Shown here in pieces: positions 1 to 9,065 of a stretch of DNA of 64,000 nt. The notes beneath the pieces are model-generated. The model saw nothing but the letters and a program-made list of their open reading frames with translations. It was not told the origin of the DNA and did no database searches. How positions within the stretch are numbered: the stretch's first letter is position 1; every line of letters starts with the position of its first letter. The DNA lies in assembly GCA_963792485.1 (NCBI GenBank), contig CAWBWL010000008.1, positions 62,001 through 126,000 on the forward strand, read 5' to 3'. The DNA comes from JANOYJ01 sp963792485 (GTDB taxonomy: Bacteria; Pseudomonadota; Alphaproteobacteria; Rhizobiales; Rhizobiaceae). The position numbers and the translations under genes were made by a program.

Positions 1-275
1 GGATGAGCGATACGCCCGATCAGCAGGAGCACCCCTGCCGCATGAAGCCAAGTGGATCCGGCGCCTTGCGCTTCGGCAAGAATCATCAAGACCAGTACAA
101 ACGGTACCCATTCAATAAAATTACCGTGACGGCGGATTTTGAGCAGCAGAGCTGGCTGACCCGCATCTCCAATGGATGCATTGAAGGCCGGGCGGGACGA
201 GGTCACGCCCATCCAGAGAGCGAACCAGATGGCAATGAGCGGCAGGGCGTAGAGTGTGGTGATTGAGAGTGACAT
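1..275 (-). CDS. MAPEG family membrane protein (partial, 3' end outside window)
   Basis: Only the first 91 codons are in the window; the gene continues past base 1. The translation starts MSLSITTLYALPLIAIW, a hydrophobic segment. It then has the RRHGNFIEWVPF stretch and a second hydrophobic segment ending in LLIGRIAH, which is characteristic of the MAPEG superfamily of small glutathione-transferase-related membrane proteins. The start is fixed by a strong AAAGGAGGT ribosome-binding site 7 bases upstream. A 6-bp hairpin (ACCCCA/TGGGGT, 308-325) lies in the leader. The gene follows murB on the same strand after 167 bases and has no obvious link to cell-wall synthesis. The substrate cannot be told from the sequence. 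Confidence 0.8.
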   Translation of the reverse strand, partial: MSLSITTLYALPLIAIWFALWMGVTSSRPAFNASIGDAGQPALLLKIRRHGNFIEWVPFVLVLMILAEAQGAGSTWLHAAGVLLLIGRIAH

Positions 276-442
276 ATCGGAGTACCTCCTTTGATTTGTG
301 TTCCGATACCCCAAGGACGTGGGGTGGAGGCAAATTTCGACACGGAGGAAAAATATTTTTTAGCGCACGAACCACACTGTCAGCTCGGTTAGGTCCGACT
401 GTTTAGCTCGTCTTAAGTGCCAGAGATTTGTTTGTCCGCCGC

Positions 443-1423
443 CTACAAGAATTGCCCAAGAAATTCTTGCACATCCTGCCCCGTCCTGAACAGTCCCAAT
501 CTCTTGATTTCCCACTCTAGCTTAAGGCCCGAGTTTTCCAGCACACGCGCCCGCACGGTCTCGCCGAGATATTCAAGATCATAGCCATGCGCTGACCCTG
601 TGTTGATCATGAAATTGCAGTGCATAGGCGACATCTGCGCGCCGCCGACCATGAGGCCCCGGCACCCGGCCTCGTCGATCAGTTTCCAGGCCGAGTGGCC
701 CGGAGGGTTCTTGAAGGTCGAGCCGCCGGTCTTTTCCCTGATCGGCTGGACCGTCTCGCGATGGTTCTGCACCTCATCCATCTTGGTGCGGATTTCGTCC
801 TTGTCCGCCTTATAGCCCTCCAAAACGGCTGAGGTGAATATCAAATCCTTGGCCGCGCCCGAATGCCGGTAAGCATAGTCCATATCGGCATTGGACATGA
901 CGTGCAGTTTGCCTTTGCGGTCCAACGCCCGCACTTCGACAACCCGCTCGCGCGTCTCAACGCCATTGGCTCCGGCATTCATGCGCAATGCGCCGCCAAT
1001 GCCGCCGGGAATGCCGTAATAAAAATGAAATCCGCCAATGCCTGCCTCAAGCGCCAGCGCTGCGACGCGTTTGTCCGGGATCGCAGCCCCTGCCTTGATG
1101 CGGGTGTCGCTGATGACTTCGGCGTCGCCAAACCCCTTGGCGGACAACCGGATCACAACGCCCGGAATACCGCCATCGCGCACCAGAAGATTGGAGCCGA
1201 TGCCAACCGGCAGGACCGGCACGTCTTCCGGCAGGAGCCGCAGGAAATCGGCAAGGTCTTCCTCATCCGCCGGCTGAAACAAAAGCTCGGCCAGCCCGCC
1301 GGCGCGGAACCAGGTGATCTTGTCCATCTCGGCGTTCGGAACCAGACGGCCGCGCAAAGTGTCCATCTTGCCACCAAAGGAGGCAAGCAGCTTCTCGCCA
1401 TCCACCAGGGACGCCCCGATCAT
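443..1423 (-). CDS. murB: UDP-N-acetylenolpyruvoylglucosamine reductase MurB
   Basis: MurB is the FAD- and NADPH-dependent enzyme that reduces UDP-GlcNAc-enolpyruvate to UDP-MurNAc in the cytoplasm, the second committed step of peptidoglycan precursor synthesis. The 326-aa product has the FAD/substrate motifs GSNLLVRDGG (76-85) and YYGIPGGIGGALRMNAGA (135-152). It also has GGSTFKNP (233-240) with the proton-donor serine, MHCNF near 267, and a C-terminal Glu in LEWEIKRLG. The ATG at 1423 overlaps the murC stop as ATGA. A longer reading to 1498 exists but would run into murC. It is the last gene of the dcw run here: ddl, ftsQ, ftsA and ftsZ do not follow. Confidence 0.96.
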   Translation of the reverse strand: MIGASLVDGEKLLASFGGKMDTLRGRLVPNAEMDKITWFRAGGLAELLFQPADEEDLADFLRLLPEDVPVLPVGIGSNLLVRDGGIPGVVIRLSAKGFGDAEVISDTRIKAGAAIPDKRVAALALEAGIGGFHFYYGIPGGIGGALRMNAGANGVETRERVVEVRALDRKGKLHVMSNADMDYAYRHSGAAKDLIFTSAVLEGYKADKDEIRTKMDEVQNHRETVQPIREKTGGSTFKNPPGHSAWKLIDEAGCRGLMVGGAQMSPMHCNFMINTGSAHGYDLEYLGETVRARVLENSGLKLEWEIKRLGLFRTGQDVQEFLGQFL

Positions 1424-2832
1424 GACTTCGCGTCCAAGGCTACGAGCTCTTTGGGCAAGGCATAGGCCCATTGGGTAATGTTGCCGGCGCCGAGGCAAAT
1501 GACAAAGTCATCGGGACCGGCAAGTTGCCTGACCAGCGGCGCGAGCTCTGGCGCGCCGTTGACATACCGCGCGTCACGATGTCCGCCGGAGCGTATCCGC
1601 AAAACCAGCGCTTCAGAATTGATACCCTCGATCGGGTCTTCGCCCGCCGCATAGACTGGCGCGAGTATGACGGTGTCGGCGTCATTGAAACAGGCGGAGA
1701 ATTCATCAAACAGGCTGGCCAAGCGGGTGTAGCGGTGCGGTTGGACGATGGCGATAACCCGGCCCTTGGCTGCATCGCGTGCAGCGCTCAACACAGCCTT
1801 GATCTCTACGGGATGATGACCGTAATCGTCAAAAATTTCAGCACCATTCCATGAACCCGTGTGAGTAAAGCGTCGTTTGACGCCACCAAAACCGGACAGC
1901 CCGCGCTTGATCGCCTCATCGTCAATACCAAGCTCATGGGCGACAGCAATCGCGCCCGTAGCGTTTGACACGTTGTGGCGGCCGGGCATAGGCAGTTTCA
2001 GGTCGGTAATCGAGCTTGTCTTGCCGGTCTTGCGGTCGCGGATGGTCACATTGAAAATTGTCGCCGCACCGTCAATCCGGCAATCATGGAACCGCACATC
2101 CGCCTGCGGATTTTCGCCATAAGTAATCACGCGCCGGTCTTCAATGCGCGAGACCAGCGCCTGCACTTCCGGATGATCAAGACACATCACGCCAAAGCCA
2201 TAAAAAGGCACGTTTTCGATAAATTGCTCAAAGGCGTCACGCACTTTGTCAAACGTGCCGTAATGGTCGAGATGTTCGGGATCAATGTTCGTGATGAGCG
2301 CCACATCCGCGGGCAACTTCAGGAACGTGCCGTCACTTTCATCCGCCTCGACCACCATCCAGTCGCCCCCGCCCATGCGGGCATTCGTGCCATAGGCATT
2401 GATGATGCCGCCATTGATGACAGTCGGATCAAGGCCACCTGCGTCGAGAAGCGCGGCGACCATGGATGTCGTCGTGGTCTTGCCATGCGTGCCACCAATG
2501 GCGACTGCCTGACGGAAGCGCATGAGCTCGGCCAGCATTTCAGCGCGGCGCACAACCGGCAGCAGTTTCTCGCGCGCGGCCGCAAGTTCAGGATTGTTCT
2601 TCTTGATCGCCGTGGACACCACGACCACTTCAGCTGCGCCAAGATTGGCGGCCGTATGGCCGACAAAGCACTCGATGCCCTTTTCACGCAGCCGCTGGCA
2701 ATTGGCGCTGTCAGCTTGGTCAGACCCCTGCACCTTGAAGCCAAGATTGTGCAGGACTTCGGCAATGCCACTCATACCGATGCCGCCGATGCCGATAAAA
2801 TGCACCAGGCCGATATTAGGGGGCATCTTCAT
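1420..2832 (-). CDS. murC: UDP-N-acetylmuramate--L-alanine ligase MurC
   Basis: MurC adds L-Ala to UDP-MurNAc using ATP, the first amino-acid ligation of the stem peptide. The 470-aa protein has an N-terminal Rossmann motif GIGGIGMSG (14-22), the Mur-ligase P-loop GGTHGKTTT (113-121), EADESDGTF (162-170) and NIDPEHLDHYG (182 onward). Further on are the C-terminal DDYGHHPVEI and QPHRYTRL motifs. Length matches the family. It overlaps murG upstream and murB downstream by 4 bases each, so the three are almost certainly translationally coupled. Confidence 0.97.
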   Translation of the reverse strand: MKMPPNIGLVHFIGIGGIGMSGIAEVLHNLGFKVQGSDQADSANCQRLREKGIECFVGHTAANLGAAEVVVVSTAIKKNNPELAAAREKLLPVVRRAEMLAELMRFRQAVAIGGTHGKTTTTSMVAALLDAGGLDPTVINGGIINAYGTNARMGGGDWMVVEADESDGTFLKLPADVALITNIDPEHLDHYGTFDKVRDAFEQFIENVPFYGFGVMCLDHPEVQALVSRIEDRRVITYGENPQADVRFHDCRIDGAATIFNVTIRDRKTGKTSSITDLKLPMPGRHNVSNATGAIAVAHELGIDDEAIKRGLSGFGGVKRRFTHTGSWNGAEIFDDYGHHPVEIKAVLSAARDAAKGRVIAIVQPHRYTRLASLFDEFSACFNDADTVILAPVYAAGEDPIEGINSEALVLRIRSGGHRDARYVNGAPELAPLVRQLAGPDDFVICLGAGNITQWAYALPKELVALDAKS

Positions 2833-3956
2833 TGAGGAGCGTCCTTGGAAAGTGATTTGAACGATTTTCCGCCCGCAATAGCCTCTGTGAGGTCAGCAAG
2901 CAAGGAAGCGGCGCGCGGTTTTCCAGCTGCCTTGGCGGCGGCTGCCATAGCGGACGCCTTGTCTGGATCACCGGCGATATCCGAGATCAGACCCGCCAAT
3001 ATCTGCGGCGTTAGATCCTTTTGCTGGCGCACCATCGTGCCGCCCTTCGTCTCAAGCGCGGCGGCGTTGGCGGCCTGATCGTGGTCGAGCGCATGCGGAT
3101 AAGGCACCAGAATGGAGGGGCGCCCGATCACCGAAATTTCCGAAACGGTCGAAGCGCCTGCCCGTGAAATCACGAGTTGGCTGTCTGCGATCAAGCCCGG
3201 CATGTTGCTGAAGAATGGCGAAACATCAGCCTTTACGCCCAGCTTCGCGTAGGCGGCCTTCACGGCGGCTTCATCCTCCGCCCGCGCCTGCTGCGTGACG
3301 CTCAGGCGGGCACGCAGCGCCTCCGGCAAAAGTGCGGCAGCCGCGGGTATCGCGTCGGAGAAATATTGCGCGCCCTGGCTTCCGCCGAACACCAGCAGCT
3401 TGAACGGCACGCCTGAAGCAGGCGCTTCATAAGACTGCGCCATCGCCTTGAGAACCTCCGGGCGCACTGGATTTCCGGTCAGAACCGTCTTGTCCGGATA
3501 AGCTGCGCCCTCTTGAGGCAAGAACCCTCCGGCAATGGCGTTGACGCGCTTTGCTAAGAGCGCGTTGGCACGGCCCATGACGGCGTTCTGCTCATGGATA
3601 AGCGTCGCAATGCCCATCCGGTTGGCGGCGAACAGTGCGGGCAGCGTTGTGTAACCGCCGAACCCAGCGACAATCGAGGGCCGCAAAGAAGCGATCACTG
3701 CGCGCGAAAGGCGGTAGCCACGCCATAACGTCATCATGGCTTTGCCAACGGCAATCGGACTTTTTCCGGAGATCGTCGCGGACGGAATCACATGCGTCTT
3801 CACAGCGGGAAAATTCACCGCAAATCTTTCTGCCCGCGCATCGGTCGCCAAATGCACGATCCAGCCGCGCGCGCTCAGCTCATGCGCCAGCGCCTCGGCG
3901 GGAAACAAATGCCCGCCAGTGCCGCCAGCTGATAGGAGCGCTATCTTCTCCGCCAA
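2829..3956 (-). CDS. murG: UDP-GlcNAc:lipid I GlcNAc transferase MurG
   Basis: MurG is a peripheral membrane glycosyltransferase that converts lipid I to lipid II on the inner face of the cytoplasmic membrane. The 375-aa product has the glycine-rich loop AGGTGGHLFPAEAL (10-23), the HEQN segment in the N-terminal domain, a second glycine loop FGGSQGA, and the UDP-GlcNAc-binding run SRAGASTVSEI in the C-terminal domain. It sits 6 bases after ftsW and overlaps murC by 4. A low-complexity Ala-rich C-terminus is normal for alphaproteobacterial forms. Confidence 0.96.
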   Translation of the reverse strand: MAEKIALLSAGGTGGHLFPAEALAHELSARGWIVHLATDARAERFAVNFPAVKTHVIPSATISGKSPIAVGKAMMTLWRGYRLSRAVIASLRPSIVAGFGGYTTLPALFAANRMGIATLIHEQNAVMGRANALLAKRVNAIAGGFLPQEGAAYPDKTVLTGNPVRPEVLKAMAQSYEAPASGVPFKLLVFGGSQGAQYFSDAIPAAAALLPEALRARLSVTQQARAEDEAAVKAAYAKLGVKADVSPFFSNMPGLIADSQLVISRAGASTVSEISVIGRPSILVPYPHALDHDQAANAAALETKGGTMVRQQKDLTPQILAGLISDIAGDPDKASAMAAAAKAAGKPRAASLLADLTEAIAGGKSFKSLSKDAPQ

Positions 3957-3962
3957 GTGCCT

Positions 3963-5120
3963 TTACTCCGCCGGCGCCAACATCGGCGCGCTGCGACGCA
4001 AGGGCGGCATCACAATGCGGCTTTGGGCCTTCTTGCGCGTCAGCGCCAGAACAAAGCCGGTGCCAATCGCCGTCGCCACCAGAGAGGAGCCGCCATAAGA
4101 GATGAAAGGCAGCGTCATGCCCTTTGCCGGCATAAGTTGCAGGTTAACCGCAATGTTGATGATCGACTGAAAACCAAACTGGCAGACCAGACCCGCGACC
4201 GCGAGGCGCGAGAAATCGTCACGCTCGCGCAGCGCAAAGCGAAGGCCGCGCATCACGATCAGCGCGAACAGAAGCGCTATGGTCATGCAGGCAATGATGC
4301 CGAACTCTTCAGCGGCGACGGAGAAAATGAAGTCGGTATGACTGTCAGGCAAAATGCGCTTCACCGTGCCCTCACCCGGCCCCTGCCCCAGCCAGCCGCC
4401 GCGGATGATCGCCTCGCGCCCGGTGTCGACCTGGAATGTGTCGCCTTCGCCGGTGAGAAACTTGTCGATGCGCAGCGCCACATGCGGGAACATCGTGTAA
4501 GCGCCAAAAGCCCCGGCAAGCGCAACGCCACCCAGCAAGGTAATCCAGACCCACGGCATGCCCGCAAGAAAAAACATCGCGCCCCAGGTCGCCGAAATCA
4601 GCATCGTCTGGCCAAGATCCGGTTGTGCAACAAGCAGCGCCGCGACAAGGCCGAACAGGATGATGGCAAAAAGATTACCCGGAACCTCCGGCCGCCGGGC
4701 ATGCTCGGAAAACAGCCAGGCGCTAATGACGACAAAGGCAGGTTTCATGAATTCGGACGGCTGAATCGTCAGCCCTGCAATGGACAGCCAGCGCCTCGAA
4801 CCTTTGACCTCAAGGCCGACAAACAGCACCGCGAGCATCATAATGATCGCCCCGACCAGCATCAGCAGCGCAAAGCGCCGCAACTGCTTCGGTTCCAAAA
4901 ACGACACCGCTATCATGCAGACCAGAGCGGGGGCCATGAACATGATTTGCCGTTCGACAAAATGGTAGCTGTCAAGGCCGATGCGCTCGGCCACCGCTGG
5001 ACTTGCCGCAAAGGAGAGGATGACGCCGAGGCCCATCAGGGCCAGAAACGCGCCAAGGAAATAAAGATCAATGGTCCACCACCAGCGCGCCACCGGGCCG
5101 CGGTCAACACGAGTCACCAT
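3963..5120 (-). CDS. ftsW: Septal SEDS peptidoglycan polymerase FtsW
   Basis: FtsW is a multi-pass SEDS-family glycosyltransferase that polymerises lipid II at the division septum together with FtsI. The 385-aa protein shows about ten hydrophobic segments. It also carries the SEDS signatures: a QPSEFMKPAF motif, AQPDLGQTML, and the C-terminal PFISYGGSSL motif followed by a last membrane helix. It lies 1 base after murD and 6 bases before murG, the standard alphaproteobacterial position. The cognate transpeptidase ftsI is encoded in the same cluster. Confidence 0.96.
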   Translation of the reverse strand: MVTRVDRGPVARWWWTIDLYFLGAFLALMGLGVILSFAASPAVAERIGLDSYHFVERQIMFMAPALVCMIAVSFLEPKQLRRFALLMLVGAIIMMLAVLFVGLEVKGSRRWLSIAGLTIQPSEFMKPAFVVISAWLFSEHARRPEVPGNLFAIILFGLVAALLVAQPDLGQTMLISATWGAMFFLAGMPWVWITLLGGVALAGAFGAYTMFPHVALRIDKFLTGEGDTFQVDTGREAIIRGGWLGQGPGEGTVKRILPDSHTDFIFSVAAEEFGIIACMTIALLFALIVMRGLRFALRERDDFSRLAVAGLVCQFGFQSIINIAVNLQLMPAKGMTLPFISYGGSSLVATAIGTGFVLALTRKKAQSRIVMPPLRRSAPMLAPAE

Positions 5121-5121
5121 G

Positions 5122-6519
5122 TCATGCTTCTCCTATTTTGCGGATGCCGGGCAAACTCATCACCGCCTGCCGGAACGCATCGCCGCGTTTTTCAAAATTC
5201 TGGAACTGGTCAAAGCTTGCACAGGCGGGCGACAGCAACACAACAGGTTCACCCGCTTCATCCTTCACTGCATCGCGCGCCGCATGTTCGACCGCAGCCG
5301 CCAGCGTGCCCGAAATCTCGTAGGGCGCGGCCTCCCCGAACACGGCAGCAAATTCCGACGCTGCCTCGCCTATGAAGTAGGCCTTGGCAACGCGCTGAAA
5401 GAACTCCTTCAAGGCGTCAATCCCGCCTTCTTTCGGCAGCCCCCCCGCGATCCAATAGATCCGCGAAAAGCTCGAGAGCGCAGGCGCAGCGGCCTCCGCA
5501 TTGGTCGCTTTTGAGTCATTGATGAAGAGGACTTTTCCAAGCCGGCCAACCTGTTCCATCCGGTGAGCAAGGCCCGCGAAGCTCTTGAAGCCTACATTGA
5601 TCTCGGCATCGCTCAAGCCCACTGCCCGGCAGGCGGCAAAGGCGGCGAGCGCATTCTGCGCATTGTGTTGCCCTCGCAGGGACCCAATGCCGGCGAGGCT
5701 CGCGACCGTCGTCATCATGCCGTCATCGGCCTCGAACAAATCCGCACCCAACGCGAAAAACCCGTCTCGAAGCTGCGTGTTTTTGGATATCTGAATGACC
5801 TTTTTGCCACTGGCTTCAAGCTGGCACGCAATAGCGGAGCCGTAGCTGTCATCCACGCCTATTATCGCCACGTCACTGCCAGCTACCAGCCGGGTCTTTA
5901 CTGCGCCGTAACGCTCCATGTCGCCATGCCGGTCGAGATGGTCGGGCGTCAGATTGAGAAGGATCCCGGCGCTGGGATTGATCGAAGGCGCAAGGTCGAT
6001 CTGGTAGGACGAGCACTCCACCACATAGAACTTGGCCGCCGATGGCTCGTCCAGTGTCATCACGGCAGTGCCGATATTGCCGCCAAGCTGAACGTCGCGG
6101 CCCGCGGATTTCAGCACATGCGCAATGAGCGCCGTCGTGGTCGATTTGCCGTTGGTACCGGTGATGGCAATGAATGGCGCACCCGGCGCGGCGCGGCGCC
6201 GCTCACGGACAAACAGTTCAATGTCGCCAATGATTTCGACACTGGCTGCGCGGGCAAGGTCAACCGTCCAGTGCGGCTTTGGGTGCGTAAGCGGCACGCC
6301 GGGCGAGAGCACGAAACTGTCAAAGGACTTCCAATCCGAATCGCGCAAATCGCTGGTCTCAATGCCTTGAGCATTCGTTTTGGCCACGCTATCGGGATTG
6401 TCGTCCCAAGCGCGAACCCTCGCCCCGCCCGCCTTCAAAGCCAAAGCCGTTGCAATGCCCGAACTGCCAAGGCCGAACAGGGCGATGCTTTTGCCGTTAA
6501 AGGTTTTGGCGGCGATCAT
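5122..6519 (-). CDS. murD: UDP-MurNAc-L-Ala--D-glutamate ligase MurD
   Basis: MurD adds D-Glu to UDP-MurNAc-L-Ala in the cytoplasm. The 465-aa protein has the N-terminal FGLGSSGIA dinucleotide-like fold, the Mur-ligase P-loop ITGTNGKSTTT, and NLTPDHLDRHGD. The C-terminal domain has FINDSKATN and a LLSPACASFDQF motif that is diagnostic of MurD within the Mur ligases. There are 4 bases to mraY upstream and 1 base to ftsW downstream. Confidence 0.96.
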   Translation of the reverse strand: MIAAKTFNGKSIALFGLGSSGIATALALKAGGARVRAWDDNPDSVAKTNAQGIETSDLRDSDWKSFDSFVLSPGVPLTHPKPHWTVDLARAASVEIIGDIELFVRERRRAAPGAPFIAITGTNGKSTTTALIAHVLKSAGRDVQLGGNIGTAVMTLDEPSAAKFYVVECSSYQIDLAPSINPSAGILLNLTPDHLDRHGDMERYGAVKTRLVAGSDVAIIGVDDSYGSAIACQLEASGKKVIQISKNTQLRDGFFALGADLFEADDGMMTTVASLAGIGSLRGQHNAQNALAAFAACRAVGLSDAEINVGFKSFAGLAHRMEQVGRLGKVLFINDSKATNAEAAAPALSSFSRIYWIAGGLPKEGGIDALKEFFQRVAKAYFIGEAASEFAAVFGEAAPYEISGTLAAAVEHAARDAVKDEAGEPVVLLSPACASFDQFQNFEKRGDAFRQAVMSLPGIRKIGEA

Positions 6520-6523
6520 GTGC

Positions 6524-7606
6524 TCACCGCAGCTTCAAGGTGGAAAGACCCGCAAGGGCAAGCATGACCGCAATGATCCAGAACCGGATCACCACTTGGC
6601 TCTCCGTCCAGCCGAGCTTTTCAAAATGATGGTGGATCGGCGCCATCAGGAACACGCGCCTCCCAGTCATCTTGAAGTAGCCGACCTGAATGATCACCGA
6701 CAAAGCTTCCATGACGAAAAGACCGCCGATAATGCCCATGACGATCTCATGCTTGGTCGCAACCGCCACCGTGCCAATCAACCCGCCCAATGCGAGCGAG
6801 CCCGTGTCACCCATGAAAATGGCGGCCGGTGGCGCGTTGAACCAGAGGAACCCCAAGCCCGCGCCAACCACCGCGCCGCAGACAACGGCAAGTTCGTTTG
6901 TGCCAGGCACAAAATGGATTTGCAGGTAATCCGCAAAAATCGCGTTCCCCGACAGATAGGCAATCACACCAAAAGACGCCGCTGCGATCATCACAGGCAC
7001 GATGGCAAGCCCGTCCAAACCATCGGTCAGATTGACCGCATTGCCCGCCGCCGCAATCACGAAGGCGGCAAAGGGAATGAAAAACCAGCCGAGATTGACG
7101 ATGAGGTCTTTCAAAAACGGAAAAGTCAGCGAGGACGAGAAGGGTTCGATGCCGCTCTTCATCATGAAGTATGAGGCAATCGCCGCTATCAAGAGTTCCA
7201 GTATCAGCCGCGCCTTACCGGAAAAGCCTTTGTCGCTCTGCTTGGTGACCTTCAGATAATCATCGTAAAAACCGATGGCCCCGAATGAGAGCGTCACCAG
7301 TATGACGGCAATCACATACACACTTGTCCAGTTGGCCCACAGCGCCGTCGAGCCGACAATACCGGCAAGGATCATCAACCCGCCCATGGTTGGCGTGCCT
7401 GCTTTCTTGAAATGCGTCTGCGGACCATCCGCCCGGATCGGCTGGCCCTTGCCTTGGCGCAAACGCAGGCTGGTGATGATGCGCGGTCCGAAAACGAGCA
7501 CGATCAAGGCCGCGGTGAACATGGCTGCGCCGGTGCGAAACGTGGTGTAGCGAAACACGTTGAAGATGGACGAGGCGTCCGCCAGCTCACTTAGAAAATA
7601 GAACAT
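6524..7606 (-). CDS. mraY: Phospho-MurNAc-pentapeptide translocase MraY
   Basis: MraY transfers phospho-MurNAc-pentapeptide to undecaprenyl phosphate, producing lipid I in the inner membrane. The 360-aa polytopic protein has the family signatures: TPTMGGLMI near residue 70, the Asp-rich YDDYLK loop, NLTDGLDGLA, and FMGDTGSLALGG, followed by MAPIHHHFEKLGW near the C-terminus. These include the Mg2+-binding and catalytic aspartates and the HHH motif. It is preceded by murF (25-base gap) and followed by murD (4-base gap). Confidence 0.97.
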   Translation of the reverse strand: MFYFLSELADASSIFNVFRYTTFRTGAAMFTAALIVLVFGPRIITSLRLRQGKGQPIRADGPQTHFKKAGTPTMGGLMILAGIVGSTALWANWTSVYVIAVILVTLSFGAIGFYDDYLKVTKQSDKGFSGKARLILELLIAAIASYFMMKSGIEPFSSSLTFPFLKDLIVNLGWFFIPFAAFVIAAAGNAVNLTDGLDGLAIVPVMIAAASFGVIAYLSGNAIFADYLQIHFVPGTNELAVVCGAVVGAGLGFLWFNAPPAAIFMGDTGSLALGGLIGTVAVATKHEIVMGIIGGLFVMEALSVIIQVGYFKMTGRRVFLMAPIHHHFEKLGWTESQVVIRFWIIAVMLALAGLSTLKLR

Positions 7607-7631
7607 CCCCGTCTCGTCCCCTCGGCTTTGC

Positions 7632-9065
7632 TCACGCTGCCGCTTCCGCTGCGCTGCCTGCGTTAAATCGATTTGTCATTTCCCCCACCAGCTTTGAAAA
7701 GCCAATTCCATTCGAGGATTTGACCATGATTACATCGCCCGCGCGGACGAATCCGGCGAGCGACTCAGTGAGTTCGGCGACGCTCTGGCGGTGTTCGGCG
7801 GCTAATTCAACAGGCAAGGCTTCCGAAAGCAGCTTGATCTCGGGGCCAGCCAAAAAGACCTTGTCAACTTTGGCGGCGGCAATCGGCTCGGCAAGCTCTT
7901 TGTGCATGCGCGCCGAGAAGCGGCCAAGCTCGAGCATATCGCCGAGAACTGCGATCCTACGTCCTTTGCCGGACAATTTTTGTGAGGCAAGAAGCCCAAG
8001 AGCCGCACGCATTGAGGCTGGATTGGCGTTGTAGCTTTCGTCGATCAGGACAAAAGTGCCGCCGCGCACCGACAAGACATGCTGTTGTCCCCGCCCTTTT
8101 TCTGCGCCAAGCGTCGCAAGAGCAGCGATGACTTTCGAAAGCTCCGCCCCAACGGTCTGTGCCGCACCAATGACTGCAAGTGTGTTTTGCACAATGTGCC
8201 GGCCGGGCGCACCAATGCGGACCGGCATGTCATTGCCGTCAATCCGCATGACAATATCGGAATGGCCGGGTTGAAGATCGCAAGACACCAGTTTGAAACG
8301 CGCACGGGCGTGCTCGCCGAAACCGTAAATATGCGTCACACCCGCCAACTTCGCCGCATGCTCCAGATTGCGGAAGCGGGCATCGTCACGGTTGATGATC
8401 GCTGTGCCGCCCGTCACGATCCCTTCAAATATTTCCGCTTTGGCGTCGGCGATTTCATCGAGGTTCTTGAAAAATCCAAGATGGGCTGCCGCGATGATCG
8501 TGATGATCGCGGCGTGAGGCTGCACAAATTTGATGAGGTGCCGGATCTCGCCCGCGTGATTCATGCCGACTTCAAAAACCCCGTACTCAGTGTCCGCCGG
8601 CATTTTCGCCATGGTCAGCGGGACGCCCCAATGGTTGTTGAAAGACGCAGCCGAGGCATGCACCTTGCCGCAAACCGAGAGGCAATGGCGCAGCGCTTCC
8701 TTGGTCGTGGTTTTGCCTGCGGAGCCTGTGACAGCTATGATTTTGGCTTTCGAGCGCGCCCGGGCCGCCAGCGCGAGCCGTTCCAGGCCCGCAAGCACAT
8801 CATCAACAACTATGAGCGGAGCAGTCACCTTCCCGAGTGCAGGAATTTTCCCTTCGGCGACCACACAGACTGCCGCGCCCGAAACCATCGCGGCGGTGAT
8901 GAAATCATGGCCGTCAAACCTATCTCCCTTGATGGCAAAGAAAGCCTCGCCGCTTGCCGTCGTGCGGCTGTCAATGGAAATCCCGTTAATGCCCGCAGGC
9001 ACATCGCCGATTATGCGCGCGCCCATCGCGGCGATCAGTTCATCCTTGGTCCACAGATAGCTCAC
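7632..9065 (-). CDS. murF: UDP-MurNAc-tripeptide--D-Ala-D-Ala ligase MurF
   Basis: MurF adds the D-Ala-D-Ala dipeptide to complete the UDP-MurNAc-pentapeptide. The 477-aa product has the P-loop VTGSAGKTTTKE, the NNHWGVPLT motif, EVGMNHAGEI and the DESYNANPASM motif typical of MurF. The start ATG overlaps the murE stop by 4 bases. The ddl gene that makes its dipeptide substrate is not in this window. Confidence 0.96.
   Translation of the reverse strand: MSYLWTKDELIAAMGARIIGDVPAGINGISIDSRTTASGEAFFAIKGDRFDGHDFITAAMVSGAAVCVVAEGKIPALGKVTAPLIVVDDVLAGLERLALAARARSKAKIIAVTGSAGKTTTKEALRHCLSVCGKVHASAASFNNHWGVPLTMAKMPADTEYGVFEVGMNHAGEIRHLIKFVQPHAAIITIIAAAHLGFFKNLDEIADAKAEIFEGIVTGGTAIINRDDARFRNLEHAAKLAGVTHIYGFGEHARARFKLVSCDLQPGHSDIVMRIDGNDMPVRIGAPGRHIVQNTLAVIGAAQTVGAELSKVIAALATLGAEKGRGQQHVLSVRGGTFVLIDESYNANPASMRAALGLLASQKLSGKGRRIAVLGDMLELGRFSARMHKELAEPIAAAKVDKVFLAGPEIKLLSEALPVELAAEHRQSVAELTESLAGFVRAGDVIMVKSSNGIGFSKLVGEMTNRFNAGSAAEAAA

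Noticed and set aside
3957..5375. A 472-codon open reading opposite ftsW
   Set aside because: Arg/Gln/His-rich, no domain, fully antisense to a clear SEDS protein; a product of high-GC codon bias.
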